A DNA stretch of 64,000 nucleotides from Deltaproteobacteria bacterium (GTDB lineage Bacteria > Desulfobacterota > Desulfobulbia > Desulfobulbales > SURF-16): positions 1 through 64,000 of the forward strand of contig JACRCD010000002.1 of NCBI GenBank assembly GCA_016219175.1, written 5' to 3'. Both the position numbers and the translations under genes were made by a program. Below the pieces are notes generated by a model. That model saw only the letters and a list, made by a program, of their open reading frames with translations. It had not been told where the DNA came from and searched no databases. This document shows positions 42,857-51,370 of the stretch, piece by piece; the stretch's first letter is position 1; each line of letters starts with the position of its first letter.

Positions 42857-43188
42857 CAGTGTGAATCTTTGTTGGGCTTAAAAGGAATAAAAGTTGTACG
42901 ATAAAATTAATCGTCTGCAAGAGCCATGTTAATTCAACAGGTTATCCATAGCAATAACGGCTGAATTCAAAAATGGCAAAATTATGAAAAAGCCATGTGT
43001 TCAAAATATAGTATTGCGGGAAATAAAAATTATGTGCTTATTATGAATAATGATTCATTTTTGTTCCTATGATAGGAAGACAGCTTCTCTCTGTCAAGGG
43101 TAAAATGATGAATTACGCATGTTTTTCAAAGTTTTTGCAAACGTCTTTATTGTCCTTTCATAAATGAAAAAGTTACGGGGAATAATAT
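42857..43188. promoter_or_regulatory. Divergent tetR/purDE regulatory region with inverted repeat
   Basis: 332 bp without a gene. ATGAAT (43043-43048) and ATTCAT (43053-43058) form an inverted repeat with a 4-nt spacer. This resembles the TGAAT/ATTCA half-sites bound by FadR-type TetR repressors (recalled). The purDE start has a GGGGA ribosome-binding site. Clear -35/-10 pairs were not identified for either gene. Confidence 0.4.
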
Positions 43189-44955
43189 ATGGATATCTTG
43201 GTTGTTGGTTCCGGAGGTAGAGAGCACGCCCTGGTCTGGAAATTGGCCCAGAGTAAAAAAGTTGGCAGGATTTTCTGCGCCCCCGGCAACGCGGGGATAG
43301 CCTCTCTGGCTGAATGTGTTGATATAAAGACTTCCGATATGAACGGCTTGCTGGCTTTCGCCATGCAGGAAAAGATCGATTTGACCGTAGTCGGCCCGGA
43401 AGTTTCCCTCACCCTGGGTATTGTTGATCGTTTCGCCGAAAAGGGTCTGCGTATTTTTGGCCCTGACAGCAAGGCGGCAATCCTGGAAGGCAGCAAGGTT
43501 TTCACCAAAAATCTTCTGGAGAAATACGCTATTCCCTCCGGATTTTTTAAGGTCTTCTCCGATCGGAGTCAGGCCATGGACTATCTTGACCAGGCCGAAG
43601 CGCCTCTGGTCGTCAAGGCTGACGGTCTTGCCGCCGGCAAGGGAGTTGTTGTCGCGCACACTATTCCGGAGGCCCGTGAGGCTGTTGATCTCATCATGTC
43701 GGATAAGGCCTTCGGAGAAGCGGGCAACAAGGTAGTGATCGAGGAGTTTCTCACCGGGGAAGAGGCTTCCTTTATAGCGTTTACCGATGGAAAAACAGTC
43801 CTGCCCCTGCCCACTTCACAGGACCATAAAGCTATTTTTGATCATGACCGGGGGCCCAATACCGGCGGGATGGGGGCATACTCACCGGCCCCCGTGGTCA
43901 GCGAGGAGCTGCATCGTCAGGTAATGGACACGATCATGCTGCCCACTGTCAAGGCCATGGCGGCGGAAGGCCGCCCCTATAAGGGCATGCTTTATGCCGG
44001 CTTGATGATCGATAAAGGCAAGGTGAAGGTTCTGGAATTCAACTGCCGCTTCGGTGATCCCGAGGCCCAGCCCCTGCTCATGCGCCTGAAAAATGATCTT
44101 GTCGAGGTCTTTGAGGCGGTGATAGAGGAACGGCTCTCCGACATCGCCCTGGAAATTGACCGGCGGCCCACGGTGTGCGTGGTCATGGCCTCCGGCGGCT
44201 ATCCCGCTTCCTACGAAAAGGGTAAGATTATCAAAGGATTGGAACAGGCGGCCAAACAGGAAGATGTCGTTGTCTTTCATGCCGGGACGGGTTTTGCCGG
44301 CGGCAATTTCGTCAACACCGGCGGACGGGTGCTTGGGGTCACGGCCATAGGTGACACGTTGCAAAAGGCGATAGAAAGGGCTTACGAGACGGTACGCCTT
44401 ATTTCCTGGGAAAAATGTTACTATCGACAGGATATTGGCCAAAAGGCCTTGCGCAGGGAAATGCAGAAGGCCCTGGTCGGCATCGTCATGGGGAGTGGTT
44501 CGGATTTGCCGGTAATGAAGGTGGCTTTTGATTTTCTGCGGGAGATGGGGATTGGCTGTGAAATGACCGTGGCCTCGGCCCATCGCACTCCGGAACGCGC
44601 GGCCGAATACGCTTCTACGGCAAGAAGCAGGGGACTTAAGGTTATCATAGCCGGCGCCGGCATGGCTGCTCACTTGGCGGGCGTTCTTGCCGCGCACACC
44701 ACCCTGCCCGTGATAGGAGTACCGATTGACGCCTCATCCTTAAATGGTCTTGATTCCCTGCTTTCAACTGTGCAGATGCCGCCGGGCATCCCGGTGGCGA
44801 CCATGGGGATCGGCAAGGCAGGGGCGAAAAACGGGGCCATTCTCGCCTGCCAGATACTGGCCGTCGCGGATGAGGCGCTTGCCTCTAAATTGCTTGAATT
44901 CAAGGCTGAAATGGCGCGGCAGGTTGAAGAACAGGCCGGGAAAATCGTATTCTGA
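43189..44955 (+). CDS. purDE: Fused phosphoribosylamine-glycine ligase (PurD) and N5-CAIR mutase (PurE)
   Basis: A single 588-codon frame encoding two purine enzymes. Residues 1-424 are PurD (GARS): [13 protein letters not shown] at the start, the ATP-grasp core ([15 protein letters not shown]), [24 protein letters not shown] and the family-final [12 protein letters not shown]. Residues 425-588 are Pur[64 protein letters not shown] and [20 protein letters not shown]. The PurE part begins exactly at an internal ATG (44461) with no linker and only a weak, too-close AGGGA. Each half looks complete, so both activities are expected. Separate adjacent purD and purE genes are the usual arrangement. 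Confidence 0.93.
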   Translation: MDILVVGSGGREHALVWKLAQSKKVGRIFCAPGNAGIASLAECVDIKTSDMNGLLAFAMQEKIDLTVVGPEVSLTLGIVDRFAEKGLRIFGPDSKAAILEGSKVFTKNLLEKYAIPSGFFKVFSDRSQAMDYLDQAEAPLVVKADGLAAGKGVVVAHTIPEAREAVDLIMSDKAFGEAGNKVVIEEFLTGEEASFIAFTDGKTVLPLPTSQDHKAIFDHDRGPNTGGMGAYSPAPVVSEELHRQVMDTIMLPTVKAMAAEGRPYKGMLYAGLMIDKGKVKVLEFNCRFGDPEAQPLLMRLKNDLVEVFEAVIEERLSDIALEIDRRPTVCVVMASGGYPASYEKGKIIKGLEQAAKQEDVVVFHAGTGFAGGNFVNTGGRVLGVTAIGDTLQKAIERAYETVRLISWEKCYYRQDIGQKALRREMQKALVGIVMGSGSDLPVMKVAFDFLREMGIGCEMTVASAHRTPERAAEYASTARSRGLKVIIAGAGMAAHLAGVLAAHTTLPVIGVPIDASSLNGLDSLLSTVQMPPGIPVATMGIGKAGAKNGAILACQILAVADEALASKLLEFKAEMARQVEEQAGKIVF

Positions 44956-44979
44956 CAGAAGGGGAAAACACTACTCTTT

Positions 44980-45654
44980 ATGGTTGCCCGAACAGGAATG
45001 AAGGGAGATGCTTCCGCGCCGCCACCCTTTTTTTCAGACGCGGTGATGGGCGAGGCGGTGACCATCATCCGTCAGGGCGGGGTGGTGGCGATTCCCACGG
45101 AAACATACTATGGCCTTGCCGTTGACCCCTTCAATGAAGATGCGGTTGCCCGTCTTTTTACGCTGAAAAAGAGGCCGTCAGCCAAGCCTCTGCTAACTCT
45201 TGTCGCCTGCAGAAGTCATCTGGCAATGCTTACCCCGGAAATTCCCCCGGTTTACATCCGGCTGATGGATTTCTGGCCAGGTCCGTTAACCCTTGTTTTT
45301 AAGGCTCATCCGGCTTTGTCTCCACGGGTCACCGGCAAAACGGGAACGGTTGGCGCCAGAATTTCATCGCATCCTCTTGCCAATTTTTTGGTCAGCAGAG
45401 TCGATCAACCGGTAACCGCCACCAGCGCCAACATAGCAGGGCAGCCTGCTGCCGTCACCGCCACCGAGGTTTACCGGGCATTCGGGCCGAGAATCGATTA
45501 TGTGGTTGACGGGGGCAGAACCCCGGGAGGTAAGGGCTCAACCCTTGTAGGGCTGGCGGCGGGGAGGCTGGTGCTCATTCGTGAAGGTGTTATTGATTTT
45601 GCAAAAATAAAAGTGGCGGAACTTGAGGTTGGCGGAGAAAAGACTGGTTCATAA
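44980..45654 (+). CDS. Sua5/YciO/YrdC-family threonylcarbamoyl-AMP synthase
   Basis: A 224-residue YrdC-domain protein, the first enzyme of t6A tRNA modification (L-threonylcarbamoyl-AMP formation). Key segments are GGVVAIPTETYYGLAVDPF, LKKRPSAKPL, PGPLTLVFKA and VTATSANIAGQPA. The C-terminus (STLVGLAAGRLVLIREGVI) lacks the extra Sua5 domain, so it is TsaC-like in size. It starts 24 bp after purDE and is probably co-transcribed. tsaE, acting in the same pathway, is at 58.9 kb. Confidence 0.93.
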   Translation: MVARTGMKGDASAPPPFFSDAVMGEAVTIIRQGGVVAIPTETYYGLAVDPFNEDAVARLFTLKKRPSAKPLLTLVACRSHLAMLTPEIPPVYIRLMDFWPGPLTLVFKAHPALSPRVTGKTGTVGARISSHPLANFLVSRVDQPVTATSANIAGQPAAVTATEVYRAFGPRIDYVVDGGRTPGGKGSTLVGLAAGRLVLIREGVIDFAKIKVAELEVGGEKTGS

Positions 45655-45813
45655 CTCTTTAATTTAATATAACTTAAAAAGTACTGTTCAGGGAGTTAAG
45701 GCTGCAGGCTTTAGACTGAAGGCTTGCCGGTGTTTGATCTGATATAGTCCCTTAAGCCTATTTAGCTGAGCAGGTTACTGCAAATATTACACCATGTGAT
45801 TGAGGGGGAGCGT

Positions 45814-46143
45814 ATGGTTGATTTTAAATGGGATAGGGACTTTGCCTTGGAGCAGGCCAGTGATGATGAGGAGTTGCTGCAGGAATTAATAGATTTGTTT
45901 CATTCCTCCTCGGCTGGGGACCTGGCCAGGATTAAGGAAGGGGCCATTCAAGAGGACCCCGTGGCCATGGGAGATGCGGCGCACAGTATCAAGGGTGCGG
46001 CGGCAAGCCTGGGTATCGAGGGCATCAAGTGCGTTGCCGCTGATCTTGAAAGAGCAGGTCGTCTTGGGGACCTGGACGGGGCAAAAGCGTTGTTGCCTGA
46101 CCTTGAGTCGCTGCTTAAGCAGTTTCAGGCCTCGCTGGGGTAG
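45814..46143 (+). CDS. Histidine phosphotransfer (HPt) protein
   Basis: A 109-residue four-helix HPt domain with the phospho-histidine in AAHSIKGAAASLG. I chose the ATG at 45814 because GAGGGGGAG lies 3-4 nt upstream, rather than the in-frame start at 45796. A free-standing HPt can shuttle phosphate between hybrid kinases and receivers. The hybrid kinase at 47219 and the REC proteins downstream are natural partners. It is separated from them by a hairpin-containing gap. Confidence 0.9.
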   Translation: MVDFKWDRDFALEQASDDEELLQELIDLFHSSSAGDLARIKEGAIQEDPVAMGDAAHSIKGAAASLGIEGIKCVAADLERAGRLGDLDGAKALLPDLESLLKQFQASLG

Positions 46144-46274
46144 GGATTTGCGCGCGGGTTGATCGCTTTTCCTCACTCGGCGGAGCTGGGGGAAGAATCC
46201 CGCATATCGCCAATGGACCTCAACCCTGCGGGCGAAATCAACAAATGCTATCCTGCAACGAGTAGGAGTTGTAC

Positions 46275-46334
46275 ATGAACCGTTGTTGCCCGGCTTGTGA
46301 CGGAACCTGCACAAGCCGGGTAATGAACTCATAG
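46275..46334 (+). CDS. Putative 19-residue Cys-rich leader peptide
   Basis: The ATG at 46275 follows GTAGGAGTTGTAC, a good ribosome-binding site, and the frame stops at TAG 46332-46334. The peptide reads MNRCCPACDGTCTSRVMNS, with four of its first twelve residues cysteine. Its codons run through a perfect hairpin (46289-46320), and it ends 24 bp before the HDOD gene. This is the layout of a translated leader controlling a downstream gene, or of a metal-binding microprotein. The evidence is context only. Confidence 0.35.
   Translation: MNRCCPACDGTCTSRVMNS
46286..46323 (+). other. Perfect hairpin between HPt and HDOD genes
   Basis: CCCGGCTTGTG (46289-46299) pairs with CACAAGCCGGG (46310-46320); the stem extends by two A-T pairs and a G-T pair to 46286/46323. 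The loop is 10 nt. No T-run follows. It could attenuate transcription or be unfolded by ribosomes translating the small frame that spans it. Confidence 0.6.
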
Positions 46335-46358
46335 AGAGGACTGTCCCTCAACAATATT

Positions 46359-47219
46359 ATGCCATCAGCCCAGAATCTCGTAGATAAATTCAATGATTTA
46401 AAAACATTGCCCCATGTGGCAATCAAGCTCACCCAGATGGTTGGATCCGAAACCTCCACCATGCAGGATTTCGAGCAGGTCATCAAGCTCGATCCTGTTT
46501 TGGTTGTCCGTCTGCTGCGTCTGGTGAACAGCCCCTATTTCGGGTTAAGCAGCCAGGTGGAATCCATTGCCAAGGCCGTGGTTTTTATCGGGATGAAGCA
46601 CTTGCGCAGCCTTGTCGCCGTTGAAGCTCTGCGCAATCTTTTCAAGGAGAAAACGGATGGGGAGGTATTCTCCCGGAAGAATTTATGGATTCACTCCGCT
46701 ACGGTGGCGATTCTTGGCCAGATGATTACCCGCCGTATTTTCGGGCAGGATGGCGAGGATGTTTTTCTGGCGGGTATTATTCATGATATCGGCTTGATAG
46801 TTGAAGATCAACTGGCCGGAGATGATTTAAGAAAGGTTTGCGCCGAATATCTTGTCAACGGACATGAAGACTCCATAACCGGCATTGAAGACAGCCTTAT
46901 CGGCACCAATCACGCCAAAGTCGGACGTCTGCTGGCGACGGAATGGCATCTTCCGGAAACAGTGATTGAGGCTATCCGCTTTCACCATCGGTATGATAAG
47001 GAATTTCCCCTGCCCAGCGTAATCGGTATTCTCCAGCTCGCCGAGTTCATGGCCTGTAAGATGAACTATGGGGTGGTAAGCGGCCGTTGTGATCCCCTGC
47101 CCGCTTATCTGAACGGGCATGTGAAAAGCAAAATGGCGGACTACAAGGTTCTGCTCAAGGCCTTGCCGGAAGAGATGGCAAAGGCAAAAGAGCTTTATGA
47201 TGCCGAGCCCGAAAAGTAA
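46359..47219 (+). CDS. HDOD-domain signalling protein
   Basis: 286 residues, an HDOD domain (HD-related output domain) spanning most of the protein: LKTLPHVAIKLTQMVGS, KLDPVLVVRLLRLVNSPYFGL and VFIGMKHLRSLV, then GIIHDIGLIVEDQ and IRFHHRYD. HDOD proteins regulate signalling and gene expression without a settled enzymatic role. The ribosome-binding site is weak. The stop overlaps the ATG of the next kinase gene (TAATG), so the two are coupled. Confidence 0.9.
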   Translation: MPSAQNLVDKFNDLKTLPHVAIKLTQMVGSETSTMQDFEQVIKLDPVLVVRLLRLVNSPYFGLSSQVESIAKAVVFIGMKHLRSLVAVEALRNLFKEKTDGEVFSRKNLWIHSATVAILGQMITRRIFGQDGEDVFLAGIIHDIGLIVEDQLAGDDLRKVCAEYLVNGHEDSITGIEDSLIGTNHAKVGRLLATEWHLPETVIEAIRFHHRYDKEFPLPSVIGILQLAEFMACKMNYGVVSGRCDPLPAYLNGHVKSKMADYKVLLKALPEEMAKAKELYDAEPEK

Positions 47220-49021
47220 TGGATAAGCTGATTAACGACGTATTCGCGGAATTAGCCGACGGTGATGAGGATCTGCGGGATCTGCATGGCGTCCTGGAGG
47301 AAATTTTGCCGGAAGCGTCCCTGGCGCTTTATGGAGATAATGGTGCTGTTGTGGGGGCATCATTGCCCGGGCTTTCCGCGGCAATGCTCGATGAGTGCCG
47401 AGGCCGCGCCACGGAGACAGAGATTTGCGGGAGTTTCAGGCTTGCCGGCGCCGGATGGCTCCATGCCATCCGTCTCCAGGATTACAAGGCTGTGCTGGTT
47501 TTTACCCAGGAGGAGCTGACCGAGGATCTTGCCGGTAATCGTCATCTTGCTGCGTTGTATCATAATTCGATTAGACTGGCGCTGCTCCGTTGCCTCCATC
47601 AGGAGGCGATCATTGAAAATAAGCAGCTTTCCCGCCGCATGGAGGTTGTCAGCAGTAAACATGCCCAATTGCTGGATGATAACCACCGCCAGTTTCTTCT
47701 TATTCAGGAGAAGGAAAAGGAATATGCCAAAAAGCTGGAAAGCGAGATTGCCAGTCAGACTAAGCAGCTGCGTGATACCAATGCCAGACTGGAGGCGGCG
47801 AGCCGTTTGAAAAGCGAGTTTCTGGCTAATATGAGCCATGAGCTGCGCACCCCCATGAATGCCATTATCGGTTTCAGCGGGCTGCTGCTGGAAACACCAC
47901 TCACCGGAGAACAAAAGGAGTTTGCCGAAACGATAAGTAAGGCATCGTCGAGCCTGCTTGTTCTCATCAATGACATTCTTGATCTCGCCAAGATCGAGGC
48001 GGGAAAACTTGAACTTGATCTCCATCCGTTTAAGGTGGAGGGACTGGTGAAAAGCGTTGAGGCCATGTTCCGGTCCCAGGCCCTCGCTAAAGAAAACAGG
48101 CTCTCTTACCAGTTTGATCCGGACCTGAATGCCAGTCTGATAGGTGATGAGAACCGGCTCCGGCAGATTCTGGTGAATCTGGTTGGTAATGCGATGAAGT
48201 TTACCAGCAAGGGAGAGGTTGTCATTAAGGCCTCGAAGGCGAAAGAGGAAGAGAAGACGGTAAGCCTCCTTTTCGCGGTAAGCGATACAGGTATCGGCAT
48301 TCCGGCTGACCGGCAGAAGGCTGTCTTTGAGAAATTCACCCAGGCTGACGGTTCAACCACGCGCAAATATGGGGGGACCGGACTGGGTCTCTCCATTACC
48401 AGCCAGCTCGTCAGTCTGATGGATGGCAGGATAGAGCTTGTCAGCGCACCCGGCATGGGCAGCACCTTCAGTTTTGTCATTTCCTTTGCCAAGGCTGCCG
48501 GAAAGGAAGAAGGCGCTCCCCCGGTGGTCCATGGCGCGGTAATGCCGGTCCGGGCGGATTATGGCAGCGATAAGGCCCTGACTAATGAGCAGCCCTCAAC
48601 CAGCGGCGCGGATTTCAAAGTGCTTGTGGTCGAGGATAATCTTGTTAATCAACGTCTGGCGACTTTGCTGTTGAAAAAGGCGGGCTATGAGGTGGATGTG
48701 GCCGACGACGGTTTGAAAGGTTTGCTCATGCTCAAGGAGCAGAGATACGATCTGGTGCTGATGGATGTGCAGATGCCGAACATGGACGGTCACACCGCCA
48801 CGCGTAAGGTCAGAGAGCTTGAGGCCTCGGCCCAAAAAGATGAGTATGCTTCCCTTGCCGGCCGTGCGGCGCCCCTCTGCATCGTCGGGCTCACCGCCCA
48901 TGCCAGGAAAGAGGATGAACAGCAGTGTTACGATGCAGGTATGAATGATTTTCTGACCAAGCCCATTATCAAGGATAAGCTTGTTTCTCTTATAGACAGG
49001 ATAAGGTTTCCAAAAATATGA
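47219..49021 (+). CDS. Soluble hybrid sensor histidine kinase (HisKA-HATPase-REC)
   Basis: 600 residues. The N-terminal about 190 residues are a sensor region of unclear fold, followed by a coiled linker. HisKA has the phospho-histidine His207 in NMSHELRTPMNAIIGF. HATPase has the N-box NLVGNAMKFTSKGE, G1 VSDTGIGIPADRQ and G2 YGGTGLGLSI. A C-terminal REC domain has Asp516 in LVLMDVQMPNMDG. There are no membrane segments. It is translationally coupled to the HDOD gene upstream and to cheB downstream (ATGA overlap), so it probably phosphorylates members of this island. Confidence 0.92.
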   Translation: MDKLINDVFAELADGDEDLRDLHGVLEEILPEASLALYGDNGAVVGASLPGLSAAMLDECRGRATETEICGSFRLAGAGWLHAIRLQDYKAVLVFTQEELTEDLAGNRHLAALYHNSIRLALLRCLHQEAIIENKQLSRRMEVVSSKHAQLLDDNHRQFLLIQEKEKEYAKKLESEIASQTKQLRDTNARLEAASRLKSEFLANMSHELRTPMNAIIGFSGLLLETPLTGEQKEFAETISKASSSLLVLINDILDLAKIEAGKLELDLHPFKVEGLVKSVEAMFRSQALAKENRLSYQFDPDLNASLIGDENRLRQILVNLVGNAMKFTSKGEVVIKASKAKEEEKTVSLLFAVSDTGIGIPADRQKAVFEKFTQADGSTTRKYGGTGLGLSITSQLVSLMDGRIELVSAPGMGSTFSFVISFAKAAGKEEGAPPVVHGAVMPVRADYGSDKALTNEQPSTSGADFKVLVVEDNLVNQRLATLLLKKAGYEVDVADDGLKGLLMLKEQRYDLVLMDVQMPNMDGHTATRKVRELEASAQKDEYASLAGRAAPLCIVGLTAHARKEDEQQCYDAGMNDFLTKPIIKDKLVSLIDRIRFPKI

Positions 49022-50157
49022 TTTCCAGAAAAATACGGGTTCTTGTGGTGGATGATACGGTTCTCTACCGCAAGGTGTTGAGTGAAGTTCTGGCCATGCT
49101 TCCTGAAGTTGAGGTGGTCGGTACCGCCAACAACGGGAAAATTGCCCTGGCCAAGATTGAGCAGCTTAAGCCGGATCTCATGACCCTGGACTTTGAGATG
49201 CCGGAGATGGATGGTTTGACGACACTGCGTGAATTGCAGCGCCTCAAGCATGAGGTGGCCGTGGTCATGGTAAGCGCCCACACCAGTGAAGGGGCGGCTA
49301 TTACCATGAAAGCCCTGGAAGCGGGGGCCTTCGATTTTATCGCCAAGCCCGAGGGAACGTCGCTGGAAAAAAATCGGCAGTCACTGCTGAGTCAGCTGCG
49401 TCCGGTTATCAAAACCGTGGCCATGCGGCAACTCCTGCGTCCCGCCCTGGCAGGGGCCGGAAAAGCCGGACCTGCCGCAAGGCCTGCTGCGCCTGTCAGA
49501 CCTCCGGTTGCCCCGGTGGAAGCAAAGGCGCAAGAGCTGGCAAGAACCGTTGATGCGGTAAGACCCGTCCAGGCACTACCCCCAGGCCGCGTTGCCGTTG
49601 TGGCCATAGGCATTTCCACCGGCGGCCCCAATGCCCTGGCTGAGGTGATTCCAAAGCTGCCGCGTAATCTGCGTGTTCCGGTTGTTATTGTGCAGCACAT
49701 GCCGCCGGTTTTTACCAAGGCCCTGGCGGATTCACTCAACCAGAAAAGCGCGCTCACTGTCGTTGAGGCCCAGGGTGAAGAGCGGCTTGAGCAGGGAAAG
49801 GTCTATATCGCACCCGGGGGTAAACAGATGAAGGTGGTGAAAAAGGCGGCAGGGGAATTTCTGCAATTGACCGACGATGCGCCGGAAAATCACTGCAAAC
49901 CCGCGGCGGATTACCTTTTTCGTTCTGTGTCCGCTGTTTACGGCAACAGGGCGCTCGGGGTGATCATGACCGGCATGGGGGCTGATGGCGTCAAGGGCTT
50001 GCAGATGATGAAACAGCAGGGCGCCCAGGTTATTGCCCAGGACGAGGCAAGTTGCGTTGTTTTCGGCATGCCCATGGAGGCGATCAAGGCAGGGGTTGCC
50101 GATGGTGTCATTCCCTTAAGTCAGATTTCCGTTGAAATCGTGAGCCGGGTCAAGTAA
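49018..50157 (+). CDS. cheB: Chemotaxis methylesterase CheB
   Basis: Removes methyl groups from receptors. 379 residues: a REC domain (RVLVVDDTVLYRKVL; Asp58 in LMTLDFEMPEMDG), an Ala/Pro-rich linker (about 140-190) and the methylesterase domain. The catalytic triad is Ser200 in GISTGGP, His in VQHMPP and Asp in TGMGADG. It overlaps the kinase upstream by 4 bp and cheR downstream by 1 bp. Confidence 0.95.
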   Translation: MISRKIRVLVVDDTVLYRKVLSEVLAMLPEVEVVGTANNGKIALAKIEQLKPDLMTLDFEMPEMDGLTTLRELQRLKHEVAVVMVSAHTSEGAAITMKALEAGAFDFIAKPEGTSLEKNRQSLLSQLRPVIKTVAMRQLLRPALAGAGKAGPAARPAAPVRPPVAPVEAKAQELARTVDAVRPVQALPPGRVAVVAIGISTGGPNALAEVIPKLPRNLRVPVVIVQHMPPVFTKALADSLNQKSALTVVEAQGEERLEQGKVYIAPGGKQMKVVKKAAGEFLQLTDDAPENHCKPAADYLFRSVSAVYGNRALGVIMTGMGADGVKGLQMMKQQGAQVIAQDEASCVVFGMPMEAIKAGVADGVIPLSQISVEIVSRVK

Positions 50158-50987
50158 TGAAGATTACGCCGGAAGAGTTGCAGCGGCTTGCCAAATTTGT
50201 CCATGATAAAAGCGGGATAGTGCTTGATTCCTCCAAGTCATACCTGGTTGAATCAAGGCTTTTGCCTCTTATCAGGCAGAAGTCCTTTACCTCTTTTGGC
50301 GATCTTCATAACCAGGCATTGCGCAATCCCGATCTGGCAAATGAAATTATCGACGCCATCAGTACAAATGAAACCTCTTTTTTCCGGGATCAGAAGCCCT
50401 TTGAGTTGCTGAAGTTCAAAATTTTTCCGGATGTGATTGACGCCCTGTCAAGCAAACAGGGAGCTAACCCCAAATCCATTTCTATCTGGAGCGCCGCCTG
50501 TTCCACCGGGCAGGAGGCCTATACCATTGCCGTTACACTCCATGAACTGCTCGGCGGTTCGGTTTCCCAGTACCGTATCAAAATTACCGGCACTGATATC
50601 TGCGATACGGCAATCGTCCAGTCAAGCCGGGGATGTTATTCCCAGTTTGAGATTGGCCGCGGTTTTCCCCGGAATCTCCTGAACAAGTATTTTGTGCCGG
50701 ACGGCCTGAACTGGCGGGTAAAGGATGAACTGCGGGCCTTGACCTTTTTTCGAAAAATCAATCTGATGGAACCCTTCGGCGCCATTGGGAAATTTGATAT
50801 TATCTTCTGTCGCAATGTCGCCATTTACTTCAGCATGCCCAACCGCAAATCGCTTTTTGAACGCCTTGCCGCGCAGCTTAATCCTCATGGCGCCTTGATT
50901 ATCGGCTCGACGGAATCTCTTTTCGGGGTGACCGACTGTTTTGTCCGTCGTGAATATCATAATTCGGTTTTTTACGCTTTAAAATAG
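50157..50987 (+). CDS. cheR: Chemotaxis methyltransferase CheR
   Basis: S-adenosylmethionine-dependent receptor methyltransferase, 276 residues. An N-terminal helical domain (KFVHDKSGIVL...SRLLPLIRQ) precedes the SAM-binding fold with IWSAACSTGQEAYTIA, KITGTDICDTAI and FDIIFCRNVAIYF. There is no TPR tail. Coupled to cheB (TAATG). Its substrate receptor is not in this cluster. Confidence 0.95.
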   Translation: MKITPEELQRLAKFVHDKSGIVLDSSKSYLVESRLLPLIRQKSFTSFGDLHNQALRNPDLANEIIDAISTNETSFFRDQKPFELLKFKIFPDVIDALSSKQGANPKSISIWSAACSTGQEAYTIAVTLHELLGGSVSQYRIKITGTDICDTAIVQSSRGCYSQFEIGRGFPRNLLNKYFVPDGLNWRVKDELRALTFFRKINLMEPFGAIGKFDIIFCRNVAIYFSMPNRKSLFERLAAQLNPHGALIIGSTESLFGVTDCFVRREYHNSVFYALK

Positions 50988-51002
50988 GAAGCAGGAGGAT
51001 AG

Positions 51003-51362
51003 GTGAAAAACGAAAAAAGAAGGTATCCTCGGGTTGATTTTGTCATTGAAGCCCTCTTTGAAGCGGAAAGCCGCGCGATCACGGACCTGCACTGTGAAAA
51101 CATCAGCATGTCCGGCCTTTTTCTGCGCACGGATGCCCCCCTGCCTGTCGGGACCAGGGGCAATCTCAACATTTTGCTGGAGTGCGGCGAAGAGCGGCTG
51201 GAGGTGAGGGCGCAGTGCCGGGTCGCAAGGGTGGTCGGCGTTGAAAGCGGCCAACCTTTGGGAATGGGTCTGGAATATATCAGTCTTGATCCGGATAGCT
51301 CGCTTGCTCTTTATAATGTGGTACGGTATCAGGGCGGATTTACTACTAACGACCAGGAATAA
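51003..51362 (+). CDS. PilZ-domain protein
   Basis: A 119-residue single PilZ domain, a possible c-di-GMP receptor. The N-terminus KNEKRRYPRVDFVIEA has the RxxxR c-di-GMP-binding signature, and a NISMSGLFLR segment supplies the second, (D/N)xSxxG, motif. The start is GTG at 51003, with AGGAGG about 4 nt upstream. It lies 15 bp after cheR in the same run, tying c-di-GMP (compare the HD-GYP at 28.8 kb) to this pathway. Confidence 0.9.
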   Translation: MKNEKRRYPRVDFVIEALFEAESRAITDLHCENISMSGLFLRTDAPLPVGTRGNLNILLECGEERLEVRAQCRVARVVGVESGQPLGMGLEYISLDPDSSLALYNVVRYQGGFTTNDQE

Positions 51363-51370
51363 CGCAAATT

